DNA of 64,000 bases from Batkoa obscura (GCA_030770535.1 JASVEC010000009.1:1302001-1366000); one strand, 5' to 3'. Positions 31,763 through 43,096 are shown, counted from the stretch's first letter. Translations and numbers: made by a program. The notes: generated from the letters alone by a model not told the origin.

Positions 31763-34024
31763 ATGATGCCAAATAAATTAATTCAAGAGTGTAATAGTGA
31801 TGCTCAAAATTCAATTGAGAAGTGTAACAACAGAGATGGAAAGCCAATGGAACAAAAAAATGATGAAACGGATGAATTGAGTGAAAAAATGGATAAAAAA
31901 GCAGACAAAGCAATTGGTTCAACTAATGTTAAGGCAAAAAAGATAATTGAAACCGATCAAGATATTGAAGAATCTGTTCTCAAGGGTAATAAAGAAGCAG
32001 AAGAAATTATTGAACAAAGTATTAAACAAGCGAATAAAATTATTGAATTAGGTAATAAAGAAGCCGATAAAATTATTGAAGAAGGTATTAAAAAAGCGAA
32101 AGAAATCCTTAAATTACGTAGAATAGAAACTGAGAAAACTAATGATTTGAATATTCGACAAGATGACAATAAAATCCAAAAAGATAATGTCGAAAAGGAA
32201 GATACGATTTTAGAAATTAATATGGAAGTGAAAAATACAATGGAACCAATTGATAATGTAGTTGAAAATTCATATGAATCCGATAATATTCAGATTGAAA
32301 AATCGGTTGAAAAAGAGAATAATGAAATTAAAAATCATAAAGTTCCAAGACCTTATCTTAAAATAAGTGATGCTGATAAAAAAGCATTATTATCATTAGT
32401 GGATGGAGAAGGAAAAGCGATCAAAGATGCAGCTGAACAATTATCCATTAATTATAGTACAGCACGAGGTGTAATATTTAAAGAAAGAAAAAAAATCAAA
32501 AAAGCAGAAGAAAATGAAACAAGTGGACAAGAAGATAATGAAACAATTCAACAAGAAGATTTGGAATCGGATATGAAACAAGTTGATGATTTAATTATAC
32601 AAGAAAATGAAGTATCCAAAATTAATAATAGTCAAAGCTATATTATGATGAATGATGATATTACAAAAACATTAATGATATTGGTAGATGAACATAATAC
32701 CCCTTTGAAAGAAGCAGCTAAACAATTATCTATGAGTTATGGTCGAGCTTGGCGATTAATTTCTAAAGAAAAAAAGAAAGTAAAAGAAACGATAGAAGAT
32801 GAAAAAGAGAATCAAGAAAAGGATAAAATATTAGATACTAAAGGTCCACAATCATATAATAAAATTAGTATTGAAGATAAAAGAAAGTTATTGACTTTAG
32901 TAATTAAAGAAGGTAAACTTATTAAAGAAGCGGCTGCTGAGTTAGGTATTAATTATGGGACTGCTAAAGGAATAATTTATCAAGAAAGAAAGAGGTTAAA
33001 AGAAGCTATGAATGTATCGGAAACTAATATCGAAGAAGATGTTAAAATTAAAAGTTTTTTAGCTAAAACACCGGATAAAATTGGTAGTGATATTAAAAAA
33101 GAATTATGGAAATTAGTGATTGAAGAAGGATTACCAATCAAAGAAGTAGCTGAAAAATTAGCTATACCATATAAAAGTGCGGTGAATATTATTGCTCAAG
33201 GTCCAGATGGAATTCAAAAAAAGGCACATATAGATTTGGATAATTCTCAAGAATATAGCGAAATTAAGAATTTTCTGTCTAAAACACCGGATAAAATAAG
33301 TTTAGAAACTAAAAAAAACTTATGGCATTTAGTAGTGGAACAAAAAAAATCGATGAAAGAAGCAGCTGCTGAATTAGCCATTAAATATAGTACTGCTGGA
33401 ACTATTGTTTGTAATGAACGAAAACGATTACGTTTAGAAGCGACTTTACAAACTGGAAATTTGGAACTTGAAAATCAAATTACTCATTCTTATATTAAAA
33501 AAAGTGATGAAATACGTAAGGTGTTATCCAAATTGGTGGATATTGATGGTAAATCCATCAAGGAGGCTGCTAAAGAATTAAATATTAATTATTCAAGTGC
33601 AAGAAGAATTGTTGTACAAGAAAGAAAAATATTGGGTAGGGAAAAGTTTAAAAAAAATATATTTGATAAAAAAGTGAAGTTATCAAAAGAAGAAATGGAT
33701 CAATTGGTCATGGAAGAGGTTAGTGAGAATAGTGAGATAGAGGATAAAGAAGTTAATTTGAAACAGGATAAAAAAATAAAAGTGAATGAAGATATGAAGA
33801 TAACTATAAGTGATAATAGTGAGGTTCATGTATTTGAGGACAAGAAATCCAATAAGTTAGAGGATAATCAAGTCAATATAGTTGAAAACAAAAAAGTAAT
33901 TAATTGTGATGAAAGTAAAAAGGTAAGTAAGTGCGAAAATGAGCAGGAAATTAATCAAGATATGGAAAATATAGATGATATTGAAAACTCTTGTAAACGG
34001 AAGAACATAAATGATGGGAATTAA
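31763..34024 (+). CDS. Protein with six tandem helix-turn-helix repeats
   Basis: A 753-residue, very charged, single-exon protein. Residues 50-120 are a coiled-coil-like region with repeated A-x-x-I-I-E units (EEIIEQSIKQANKIIELGNK). Then come six repeats of about 48 residues, at roughly 200-248, 296-344, 367-415, 439-480, 510-558 and 579-627. Each has a helix (K..L..LV), a bend after E/D-G-x, and a helix-turn-helix such as IKEAAKELNINYSSARRIV, ending in a basic QERK stretch. Repeat 4 lacks the basic end. This resembles the paired-like HTH found at the N-terminus of Tc1/pogo-type transposases and in some fungal and microsporidian DNA-binding proteins. No catalytic transposase domain follows; the last 120 residues are acidic and lysine-rich. 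Likely a multi-site DNA-binding (chromatin or regulatory) protein; the target is unknown. The second Met (MPNK) is an equal start. Confidence 0.8.
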   Translation: MMPNKLIQECNSDAQNSIEKCNNRDGKPMEQKNDETDELSEKMDKKADKAIGSTNVKAKKIIETDQDIEESVLKGNKEAEEIIEQSIKQANKIIELGNKEADKIIEEGIKKAKEILKLRRIETEKTNDLNIRQDDNKIQKDNVEKEDTILEINMEVKNTMEPIDNVVENSYESDNIQIEKSVEKENNEIKNHKVPRPYLKISDADKKALLSLVDGEGKAIKDAAEQLSINYSTARGVIFKERKKIKKAEENETSGQEDNETIQQEDLESDMKQVDDLIIQENEVSKINNSQSYIMMNDDITKTLMILVDEHNTPLKEAAKQLSMSYGRAWRLISKEKKKVKETIEDEKENQEKDKILDTKGPQSYNKISIEDKRKLLTLVIKEGKLIKEAAAELGINYGTAKGIIYQERKRLKEAMNVSETNIEEDVKIKSFLAKTPDKIGSDIKKELWKLVIEEGLPIKEVAEKLAIPYKSAVNIIAQGPDGIQKKAHIDLDNSQEYSEIKNFLSKTPDKISLETKKNLWHLVVEQKKSMKEAAAELAIKYSTAGTIVCNERKRLRLEATLQTGNLELENQITHSYIKKSDEIRKVLSKLVDIDGKSIKEAAKELNINYSSARRIVVQERKILGREKFKKNIFDKKVKLSKEEMDQLVMEEVSENSEIEDKEVNLKQDKKIKVNEDMKITISDNSEVHVFEDKKSNKLEDNQVNIVENKKVINCDESKKVSKCENEQEINQDMENIDDIENSCKRKNINDGN

Positions 34025-34727
34025 AAGTGGATGATGGAATGGTTTCTAAATTTCAAATGAAATCCCAAAAATTCAAGTAAGATATTAGTTTTTTTAATTG
34101 GAGTAAGATGTAGGGGTGTTTTTTTTGGTTTCATTACTTTTTCCATTTTTTAAGCGGTATGTAAGTGGAAAAGCTATCAGTAAAACTCTTAAACAAAAAA
34201 ATACATCCCCATATAGTTGTTAGTTGATATAAAACTCATAGATTTAATGAAAAGTATGAAATGGGATTAAAGTTTTAACTTTTATTTTAATAAAGTAATA
34301 AAAAATTGAAAAATGATATTTTTTTTGATTTGGAATTTGAATTTTAAAAAAAAATTAAATTGATGTTGGTACAAAGGATTCATTAAGTAAAAAAAGAATC
34401 CAAATTAGGAATGTTATTTTGAAAATTCCAAGTATAATAATTGAATTGGTAATTAACGAATAAAAGTAAAAGATTCAAAGTAGATTGGGATTTCTATTAA
34501 AATAATTAATAAAATCCTTCCAAAAATAATATACATTTCAACCACAATAAAGTACAAAAATTTGCATCTAAATAAACAACATAATTCCAAATTCTATAAA
34601 ACATATTAAACATCTATAAATTATCAACTTAAAAAAAAATTTTAATAAAAAACCAAAGTTATTAATAAAAAAACATTCTCCTAATAATATAGCATAATTT
34701 GAACTTTTATTGATATAAATCTTCTAT
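34025..34727. other. Convergent intergenic DNA with a MITE
   Basis: It lies between the HTH-repeat gene and topoisomerase II. A MITE copy sits at 34111-34213, 87 bases after the HTH gene stop. The rest is AT-rich. Confidence 0.5.
34111..34213 (+). mobile_element. Hairpin MITE, copy 14
   Basis: Complete: TAGGGGTGTTTTTTTTGG, core TTTCATTACTTTTTCC, right end ACATCCCCATA, TA-flanked. Confidence 0.88.
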
Positions 34728-34973
34728 TTACTCAATATCATCCTCTTCTTCTTCACTACCATGAAAACTATCTTCTTCTGAGTTTAATTCCTTTTTATCT
34801 TCTTCCTCTTCATCACTTAACGTTACTACATATGATTTCTTAACTGTAGCAGCTCTTCTACTTGGTCTAGGCTGACTAATAATAGCTGCCGGTTTAATAT
34901 CAATTGGGTTTAAGTTAACATCGTCGTTATCATCATCGTCACTTAACTCTATTTTTTTTGCTTTTTTTAACAT
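34728..34973 (-). other. Acidic topoisomerase II tail in a shifted frame
   Basis: Directly after the TOP2 frame closes (34939), another frame reads KAKKIELSDDDDNDDV, SRRAATVKK, SYVVTLSDEEEEDKK and ends EEEEDDIE. This is the typical Ser/Asp/Glu-rich, basic-patched end of fungal topoisomerase II. The two frames meet in a run of seven A residues (sense strand). It is therefore probably the true C-terminus, separated either by a homopolymer error in the assembly or by a real one-base change. Confidence 0.75.
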
Positions 34974-36405
34974 ATTTTCTTTTAGGTTGAATTATTTCCT
35001 CCTCCTCCTCCTCCTCTTTTGTTACCAATTTCTTAACTTTTGTTACTACTTTCTTACTCACTGGTGCTGGTGGACTTCCTTTAATTTCAGTTATTACTTC
35101 AACTGAATTAAATATTCTCTTTTCTTCATTTCTCTTTTTTCTTTCATTGGCTAACTTCATTCTTTCTCTTAATGGTAGCATATAAAATTCAACATCTGAA
35201 TTGGCATCTAAATCAAGTGATTGATTATCTTTCATCTTTTTATCTTCTTCATTACTTTCATCTTTTTTAGTAATAAAATTTAAAATGGAGGGGGAATCTT
35301 TATTACTTGGAGTGGTAGTGGTTGATTTCCTATTACTTATAGGGGTAGTGGGTATACCCTTTTTAATTATAGTAGATATAAGATTTTTATTGTCAGCTTC
35401 TTTTTTAGTTGAAATTGAATTATTTATTACTACTTTTTTATCTTGAATTGAATTCTCTTGAGTAATAATTTCTTTTTTAGTTAATTCTGTATCCTTACTA
35501 GTAACTTCTTTCTTGACTCTAGGACGGCTTATTTTTGTATTTTTTTTATTTTTATTTTTATTTTTATTGTTTAATTCTAATAATTCATTTTCAATAGCTA
35601 ATTCATCTTCTTTTAAAGCTTTATCCCATTCAATAATAAATTCTTCTAAATCTTCATTCCATAAATCTTTTTCGGATTTATCACTTAATTCTTTTAATTG
35701 TTGTTCTAATTTAAGACGTTTATTTTCTAAATTGGCAATTTCATCATAAGTTAATGTATCAATTGGTTTTTTTAATAAATAATTATATCCTGTTAAAATA
35801 GTATTATATTGAGTATCCATATCATTTATTGTTAAATATTCAATTTGATCCGATTCATTAATTATAGGATATTCTTTTTTTAATAATATAAAGATTAAAT
35901 CCCTTTTTTTAACATTAAATACTTTAATTGAATTTGTATTAACTTCTTTAATAAATTTAATAATATAATCAAATTTATCATAATCTAAAGTATATTGTTT
36001 CAATAAATAAGCTTTTCTTTTTAGATAAAATTCAATACGTTTATGATAAAATTCGATTATAATTTCTTGACTTGAACTGTATTGTTTAATTTGATTATTT
36101 CCATTAAAACAAGTCATATTACTAGTTGCAATAGTTTTACTTAATTTAAAACTTTTTTCTAAACCTTCTAATTCCATTTTATCTAATTTTTCTTTTTCTA
36201 ATTCAACTTCAAAATCAACTAAAGATTCTGCACTTTGAGTTTGATAATCAATTATTGTTTTATCAATTATCCATTCTTCTAATTGTAATTTATATTTATG
36301 AGTCCATAATGCTATTGGTAATTCATTAATTTTAACTCTAGTTTCACTAATTCTTTTTATAATTCCATTACAAACATATTTTTTGATTTTATTTCCTTCA
36401 ATTAA

Positions 36406-36447
<42 letters not shown>

Positions 36448-39400
36448 TTCTTTAATTTCTCCATTAAATCCTCTATACCATGGTATCATTTCAATTAATG
36501 GTTGATTATTCATTATTCTTTTTATATTAGTAATAATATCTTTTGGATTATACATTGGTATATTAGTTGACCAACCAGTACCAATACCTTCAGCTCCATT
36601 AATTAATATTAGTGGTAATATTGGCATATAATATTCTGGCTCAACAATTGTGCCATCATCATTTACATAATTTAATAAATTCATATCGTCTTTATGGAAT
36701 AATTTAAATACAATTGGATTTAAATATGTATGAATATATCTTGCTTGTCCTGCATCATTACCACCTAAACTTCTTGATCCAAAGATTCCTATTGGTTCTA
36801 ACAAATTTAAATTATTACTACCTACAAATTTTTGTGCCATATTAACAATTGCCAAGTTTAAACTAGCTTCTCCATGATGATATCCTGTCTTTTCTGATAT
36901 ATAACCAGATAGTTGTGCTACTCTTATTTCTTCTCTTAAATTTCTTTTTAGGCATCCGTATAATATTTTTCTTTGTCCTGTTTTTAATCCATCCATAACT
37001 GAAGGTATTGATCTTATATTATCTGCAATTGAAAAATGAATTAATTCTTTATTAATAAAATCTGAATAACTAATGTATTTTTCTGTTTGATCTAAATATA
37101 CTCCTGGTATATAATTTTCTAACCATCTTTTTCTTTCTTCTGCTTTCTTTCGATTAAATGCTAAATCAATAAATGCCCTATCTTCATTATTAATTACGTT
37201 AAATAATTTTTTATGAGTTTCTAAATTATTAAAATATTCTTTAGCATCTTTAGAAGTAGATGTAGCTAATCCCTATTAATAAATAAATAAGTTATATTAT
37301 ATTAATAAAATAAACAATTAATTAATTAATATAACTTACTTTAAAATATTTGTATTTATGTTTTTTATTTTCTGGTTGGTCTCTCCATTCTTTATATTCA
37401 ATTAATGTATAAAATGGATATATGTTTTTTCCTTTATATGCTTTGACAATAGGTGTAATAAACTCTTGTAAAAAATTAGGTATTCCTAACAAACTGGGAT
37501 AAAAATGGTCTAAATAGTTAATTAATAACCCTTTAATATGGGAGCCATCATGATCCTAAATTATTAAATTAAATTATTATTTATATGTTATATTATTATA
37601 TTATTATATATTACCTGATCTGTCATAATCATAATATGACCATATCTTAATTCATTAGCATCTTCATATTTCTTTTTTGAATTTAATCCCAGAATTGTAC
37701 AAATTTCCTTTAGTTCTTTATTTTTTGTTATCTGAGTACTTGGTGCATCTCTAACATTTAACATTTTACCTCTTAAAGGATAAACCCCAAAGTAATCTCT
37801 TCCAACTACAGTAAGTCCGGACATAGCCAAAGTTTTGGCTGAATCCCCTTCCGTTAATATTAAAGTACAATGTTTAGCATTTCTAGTACCAGCAAAATTA
37901 GCATCATCTAATTTTTCAATCCCAGTAACTTTGGCTCTTTTTTTACTATCCATGGTATTTGCCAATTTTTTATGTGCTTTAGCTTCCGCTTCCTCTTTCA
38001 TTATATGTACAATACCCGAATCCTTAATTTTTTTTTCAAATTTTTCCGATAATTTATATTCACTACCAAAAAAGGAAGGTTTTAATTTTAATGTTTCTTT
38101 AGTTTGTGAATCAAATGCTGGATTTTCAATCAAACAATTAACAAATACACAGATGTTATTTCGAATATGTGCCGCTTTTAATACTGACATGACATCCTTT
38201 TTCTTTTTTAATAATTCTTCTATTTTTTCCACTATTTTATCCGTGACTACTTTAACATGCGTACCACCTTTAGATGTACAAATAGAATTAACAAATGAAA
38301 TCTGTTGAAATGTACCTTTATCATGAGGAATAAATCCAACTTCCCAACGTGAAGTTTCATCATCAAATGCAAACTTTTTGAATGCTTTTGATAATTTCTC
38401 CTCCTTTTCATTATCTTTTTCATTATCTTCTTCTTCTTTTACATCATCACCTTCTTCTTCTTTTACATCACTATCATTTGAACTCCCTTTTATAAACGAT
38501 TTAATATACATTTTACAATAATCACTAAATCCTTTAGATGCTATTTTTTTACTATTTAAATAAACATTAACTCCCTTTAAAGTACCACTCATATCAATCA
38601 CACGTTTTTTTAATAAAGCTACTGTATCCAGATCTAACTTATCCATATGAAATAACTTTAAATCCGGTTGAAATGTAATCTTAGTATAAGATTCCCCTTT
38701 TGGATATTTACTAATTTTTGGCTTTCCAATAACTGACATATTTCTTTTAAACGTTTGGGTGTATTTTTGATTAGATATTGAATCCCCAGTTTCTATAGTG
38801 AATTCCGTACTAAATATATTGCATAATTTAGCTCCATAGCCATTTCTACCACCAACCACTTTTTTTTCTTTATCATCATAATTGGACGAGGTTAATAAAT
38901 GTCCAAAGATAAGTTCAGGTATATACACTTTTTCTTCTTTATGAATTTCAACTGGGATACTTTTGCCATTATTAAATATAGAAATAACATTTGCTTCCGG
39001 CTCAATAGTAACTTTAAGTTTATTCATATCAGGACTTCTAATCTATAAAAATCAAAATCAAAATCATTGTCCATATTAACCTTATAAAAAACAAACTACC
39101 TTATTATCCGCTGCATTAACCAATATTTCATCAAAGATTTTATAAAGACCAGGTACATATTTAATTTCTTTTTCAACTAATTCCCCTTTTTCTTCATTAT
39201 AAATCCATAGTTCTTCTACTTGATGTTCAACTGAACCAATATAAGTATCAGGTCTTAATAAAATATGCTCCAATTGTGTCTTTTTTTGATAGATTTGTTC
39301 AAGTGTTTTAGGTTGATTATTACTGCTCAAGATAGACTTCGATTCATTTGGTTCTTCATCCTCTTTACTGGAACTTGGTTTGTTATTTATTGCATCTAAA

Positions 39401-39646
39401 AAGGATTTGGTATTTCCCTATCACAGTTAAAAATCAATTTTTTAAATTTAATATCAATTTGAAATCCAAGTATCTTACCTTCAATTTAGTTTTTTTAATT
39501 ACTTTTTCCTAAATAATAAGTTAGTTTTGAATTTTAATAGGAGTTGATTAAATACAAGTCCAACTTACTTTTTGAGCTAGCTTCTTGACCACAATGTCTT
39601 GATCTGAACCACTTTCCACTGCTTGAAATGATTGATCGGAATCCAT
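34939..39646 (-). CDS. TOP2: DNA topoisomerase II
   Basis: A type IIA topoisomerase that passes one DNA duplex through another in the nucleus, using ATP. Six exons in frame: 39569-39646, 39479-39508, 39100-39417, 37615-39042, 37340-37555 and 34939-37272, giving about 1,467 residues; introns are 57-67 bases. The GHKL ATPase part has KIFDEILVNAADN and GGRNGYGAKLCNIF. The TOPRIM part has LTEGDSAKTLA, PLRGKMLNVRDA and, across an intron, IMTDQDHDGSHIKG. The DNA-gate part has QRKILYGCLK and the active-site Tyr in QARYIHTYLNP. The C-terminal region is long and Lys/Glu-rich. An Asn run of about 12 (AAT repeat at 36409-36450) sits in the tower/DNA-gate region. Exon 2 is only 30 bases. The frame ends early at 34939, while an acidic tail continues in another frame. 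The N-terminus (MDSDQSFQAVESGSDQ) is short and polar. Confidence 0.96.
36409..36450. repeat. ATT/AAT microsatellite within TOP2
   Basis: About 12-14 ATT units on the plus strand, encoding an Asn run in topoisomerase II without breaking the frame. Confidence 0.92.
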
Positions 39647-40024
39647 TGTATATAGAAATATTAGTCTAAAAAAAATTTACCTTTTTGAAATTGGAGCTTG
39701 AAACTAACTTATTTTGATTCGTTAAATGGATTTCCTTCATTGTGATTGGTAGGTTTATTTCAATACTAAATTGATTGTGCTGATGTTTTTATCAATCATA
39801 TTAATTGCCATTGTTAAATAGTATTGATGTTGTTGTATGAGTATTAACATCGCTAAAGGTTTTCTTAATAAAATTAAGCTTAAAAAACTATAATAAAATC
39901 TAAGCTATTGAAAGCTTTGAGATCAATCTAGTTAATTTATATAAAACTTATTTCTATTATAAAAATCTCTAGTATAAGGCTAAGACGCTAAGATTGTTAC
40001 AAAGTAAAAGTAATGGAGTTAAAG
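39647..40024. other. Upstream region of TOP2
   Basis: AT-rich, the likely TOP2 promoter side. No motif I can name. Confidence 0.4.
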
Positions 40025-40027
40025 GCT

Positions 40028-40455
40028 ATCAAATCATCAAAGAGGAATCTTATCATTAGTTTTTTATACTCTTTTAGTAATACTATTAGAGGTATATTTT
40101 ATTATAGTAGCATTTTGATTAGTTAAATCGCTTTCTACACGATTCACCTTATTACAACATTGAGGACAACCATGTATAATTGGTGAGGTCATAACATTAT
40201 TAAGCCAATCAAGCACATTTCTTTTAACTCCAGACAAACCATATCTATTTCCTTCACAATCTGCGTCTGAGTATGCCTTAGCTTCATACTAAAGCATGTT
40301 ACCATCCCACCAAGTCATTTTGTCGTTAAACTAGCCAGGTATATTAACACATCTTGTAACAGGACACTATTTTTTACCACTTTGGTCCCCATTCTCATAA
40401 AAGCATTGAGATTTAATTGTAGCAATGGGTGTAGCTAAAAATAAAAATAAGACAT
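40028..40455 (-). pseudogene. Beta/gamma-crystallin-like secreted protein, copy 1 (decayed)
   Basis: Reads as the same gene as the intact copies at 45050, 56307 and 58585. Pieces such as IKSQCFYENGD, NDKMTWWDGNML and the MTSPII region can be followed on the minus strand. The signal peptide is out of frame with the rest, and there are in-frame stops (for example in the stretch before NDKMTWW). It is the outermost copy of the array, next to TOP2. Two N-D-x-x-T/S motifs can still be recognised. It does not look translatable. Confidence 0.8.
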
Positions 40456-40730
40456 CAGTATTTTTTTAAACTAGTAAAAATGTAATATATATATACTTTT
40501 TTATAAAGTATGACTTTGAAGAATAATGATGAGCCATCAAAAAAAAGAAGTATTATTGTGAGCATGTGACATTTCGTAAATAGTTATTAATATATAAAGA
40601 TAATTCTTATTGATTTTTATACGTTATAAATAGACACTGCCACAGGCATGTAACTAAAAAAGATAGTTATTAGGAATAAGTTTAATATAATTTTCTTACT
40701 TTAGATAAATTATCCTATACCTAAGCACCA

Positions 40731-40846
40731 TATGGCGATGTATTTTCTTGTTTAAGAATTTTACTGATAGCTTTCCCACTTAAATAGCGCTTAAAAAATG
40801 GAAAAGCTATCAGTAAAATTCTTAAACAAAAAAACACATCCCCATA
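40731..40846 (-). mobile_element. Hairpin MITE, copy 15 (fold-back form)
   Basis: Unlike the other copies, both ends derive from the same MITE terminus. GTTTAAGAATTTTACTGATA on the left mirrors TATCAGTAAAATTCTTAAAC on the right, around the usual centre AAATAGCGCTTAAAAAATGG. The whole is a hairpin with arms of about 45 bases. Confidence 0.9.
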
Positions 40847-41499
40847 TAATGGTTTTAGTATCAATAAAAGAGAACATAAGAAATAAGCCGAACAAGTAAT
40901 AACTAGATGCATTACTTTTAATTGAGAATTACATAGCTTAAGGTTGTGCATGTGTTTTCTATATCTATACCATTTAATTTTCCTTACCGCCATTTGGTAT
41001 ATGGTTAATTTTTGAAGAAAACAAATTTTGATAGATTTCTTTAGCGGATAGACTGCTAACTTTCTAACAGTTTCCCTTTTACTTTTTAACCATTTTATAC
41101 AACATAAGCGTAGTTTATTGTCTTTATAGCTACTTCGGTTCGTCTCAATGAAGTTACCAAATAGTGCTATTAACTAAATGATTTTATGATTTATTTTATT
41201 AAATAAAGTCTAATTATAGTAATTGATGATGACTGAACTGTATGCTATATTCCCATAGATAAAAACTACCTAATTGCTGACATGATTAAATAGCTTTTAC
41301 AATTTTTTGGAATATTTAACTAGACTAGAAAGATCGTCAAAATTGATAATGTATCCGATGGTAGATGGTATTATTTCATCCGGTAAATTGCAGAATAATT
41401 GAATTTTTTCTTGGAAAGCATTGACCCAAGTTAATTATTAGGAAAAGCAAAATGTTAAATTCTAAAGCCAGTAAACATTTAAGCTTGTTCATTTAAGAC

Positions 41500-42170
41500 A
41501 CCCTTTCTGGAAGTATAAGAGAAGTGTCCAATAATTTCATATCCTTTACAATTATTGTTATAGCGAATGAGGACTATTTTAACTCAATCCTCATAAGCCT
41601 CAGCGTTGAATAGAGAGAGCAAAGACAGGAAAAACCAGATATTGGGTTGGCAGGCAGTTAATTTAAATGAAAATAAAAGCTTTTCTGTAAGGTCCGCAAT
41701 CCTATAGAAAGGATGAAAGATCCTACCTAAGGTGGATCACGTTTACTTATAAAAATAACAAATTCTTTAATCTCTATGTTGATAATGAAAATAATGTTTA
41801 TATAGGAAAAACAACATAGAGCAATGCGTATCTGAAATATTCGGTTAAAATTGAACCATCTATTCGTTGTGCGTGCAATTTTTGTTACTTGTATTTTGCC
41901 ATCCTTGTTTTTAACCTTTATGTTACAAATAGTAGGGAAACTCCACACTAATTTCTATCACAAAGTCTAATATTTCAATTCTACTAGCAAAAAATATAAA
42001 ATTGATTTATTTTTTGTTGAATCTATAAAATTGTACAAAACTAATTTTTAAACTTAAAAGCCTACAATAACAGCTAAGCTATAAAGTAATGTTTTTGATA
42101 TAAACCAAATAAATTATATAAAATTTATTTTTATTATTATAATCCTTGATATGACATATTAAGGTCAATA
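41500..42170. repeat. Duplicated relic block, left copy
   Basis: Similar to 47010-47750. Shared landmarks include AAGGTCCGCAATCCTATAGA against AAGGTCCATAATCCTACAGA, and the stretch leading into the 3' end of the crystallin-like copy. It shows that whole units, not just genes, were duplicated. Confidence 0.65.
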
Positions 42171-42207
42171 TAAAACAAAAGTGACAGAATTAAGGGCTAC
42201 CGTGTCA

Positions 42208-43096
42208 TCAAAGGGGAGTCTTATCCTTAATCTTTTCCACTTTTTTAGTGATACTATCAGAAATATTCTTTGTCATAGGGGCGTTGTGATTAGCTATGTG
42301 AAAGTTGATACTTAGTGGTCGAAGTTAAAAGTACTATTGCTTAATTAACTTGCCTTGAGTTGAAGGGTCTTAGTTTATGTAACTAAGATAGACTTAACTT
42401 AATAGAAATAGTACGTAATAAGCTACGAATTATGTAAACAAATACAATGGAGGATACTGCCGTAAAATCTTTATAAGATGTTGTCAGAAAGACTTAGTGA
42501 CTTTATTAACGATACGTTATCAGGGAGTAATCCAATTAAAAAAGCCTCGAGTTATCATATTGAAGAATCTCTTTTATACTTCAATAAGTATGGATATTAA
42601 AAGGAGATAATATTGTTTGCAATATGAAGTTATAAGTTCTCGCAGCAAATTAAAATAAAGGACTCTGGTTTGATTGTATTTGAACTTGAGAACACAACAA
42701 CTTAAGTGATTGTTGTGTTATAATCAATCCGAGAGCTAAATAAAGCAATATTTCACAAGCTAGACCGCTTTCTATGTGTCCTATTTCATTATTCTTAGGC
42801 AAAAAGGCATAAATAAATACTGAAGTCATAGCATCATTGGCTTCATTTACAATATTCCCTTTTTTCGTCTTTAGCATCCAACCATTTCCATTGCAATTTG
42901 CATCAACAGATATAGCAACACTATCATCAGATCCTTTAAAGTCCCAAGAAGTCATTTTATCATTAAGCCAATCAGGTACATTGGTACATCCTACTGTATA
43001 GGCATACCATTCTGCCCCTCTTTGATCTGCATACTCATAAAAGCAAATAGATTGTACAGTAACAATAAGGACAACTAAAAAATAAAAAATAAACGT
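42208..43096 (-). pseudogene. Beta/gamma-crystallin-like secreted protein, copy 2 (split by a TIR element)
   Basis: The 5' part (42758-43096) encodes VQSICFYEYADQRGAEWY, NVPDWLNDKMTSWDF and a second motif ending NDAMTSVFIY. The 3' part (42208-42296) encodes the usual tail ending KDKTPL. Between them lies the 461-bp TIR element at 42297-42757, flanked by AGCTA on both sides. The expected start codon ATG is ACG (43094-43096), and no upstream in-frame ATG exists. The N-terminal half and the 5' leader (42942-43132) are identical to copy 4 at 48059-48249. It was probably inactive even before the insertion. Confidence 0.88.
42297..42757. mobile_element. 465-bp TIR element, copy C, inside a crystallin-like gene
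   Basis: Termini TGTGAAAG and TTTCACA. The body is close to the copy at 18725-19190. The host sequence reads GATTAGCTA before it and AGCTAGACC after it, so AGCTA is duplicated. Removing the element and one AGCTA restores similarity to the sibling genes. Confidence 0.9.

Larger units (their letters stand above)
40456..42207. other. Array spacer with a hairpin MITE and decayed duplicated block
   Basis: It contains the fold-back MITE copy at 40731-40846. A block at about 41500-42170 is homologous to 47010-47750 and looks like an old gene relic. No intact gene. Confidence 0.45.

Noticed and set aside
35513-38308. Plus-strand frames opposite topoisomerase II
   Set aside because: Antisense shadows of coding exons, rich in Phe, Leu and Ser as expected from the reverse of Lys/Glu-rich codons.
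40721-40993. 90-residue minus-strand frame
   Set aside because: More than half is the fold-back MITE; no independent support.
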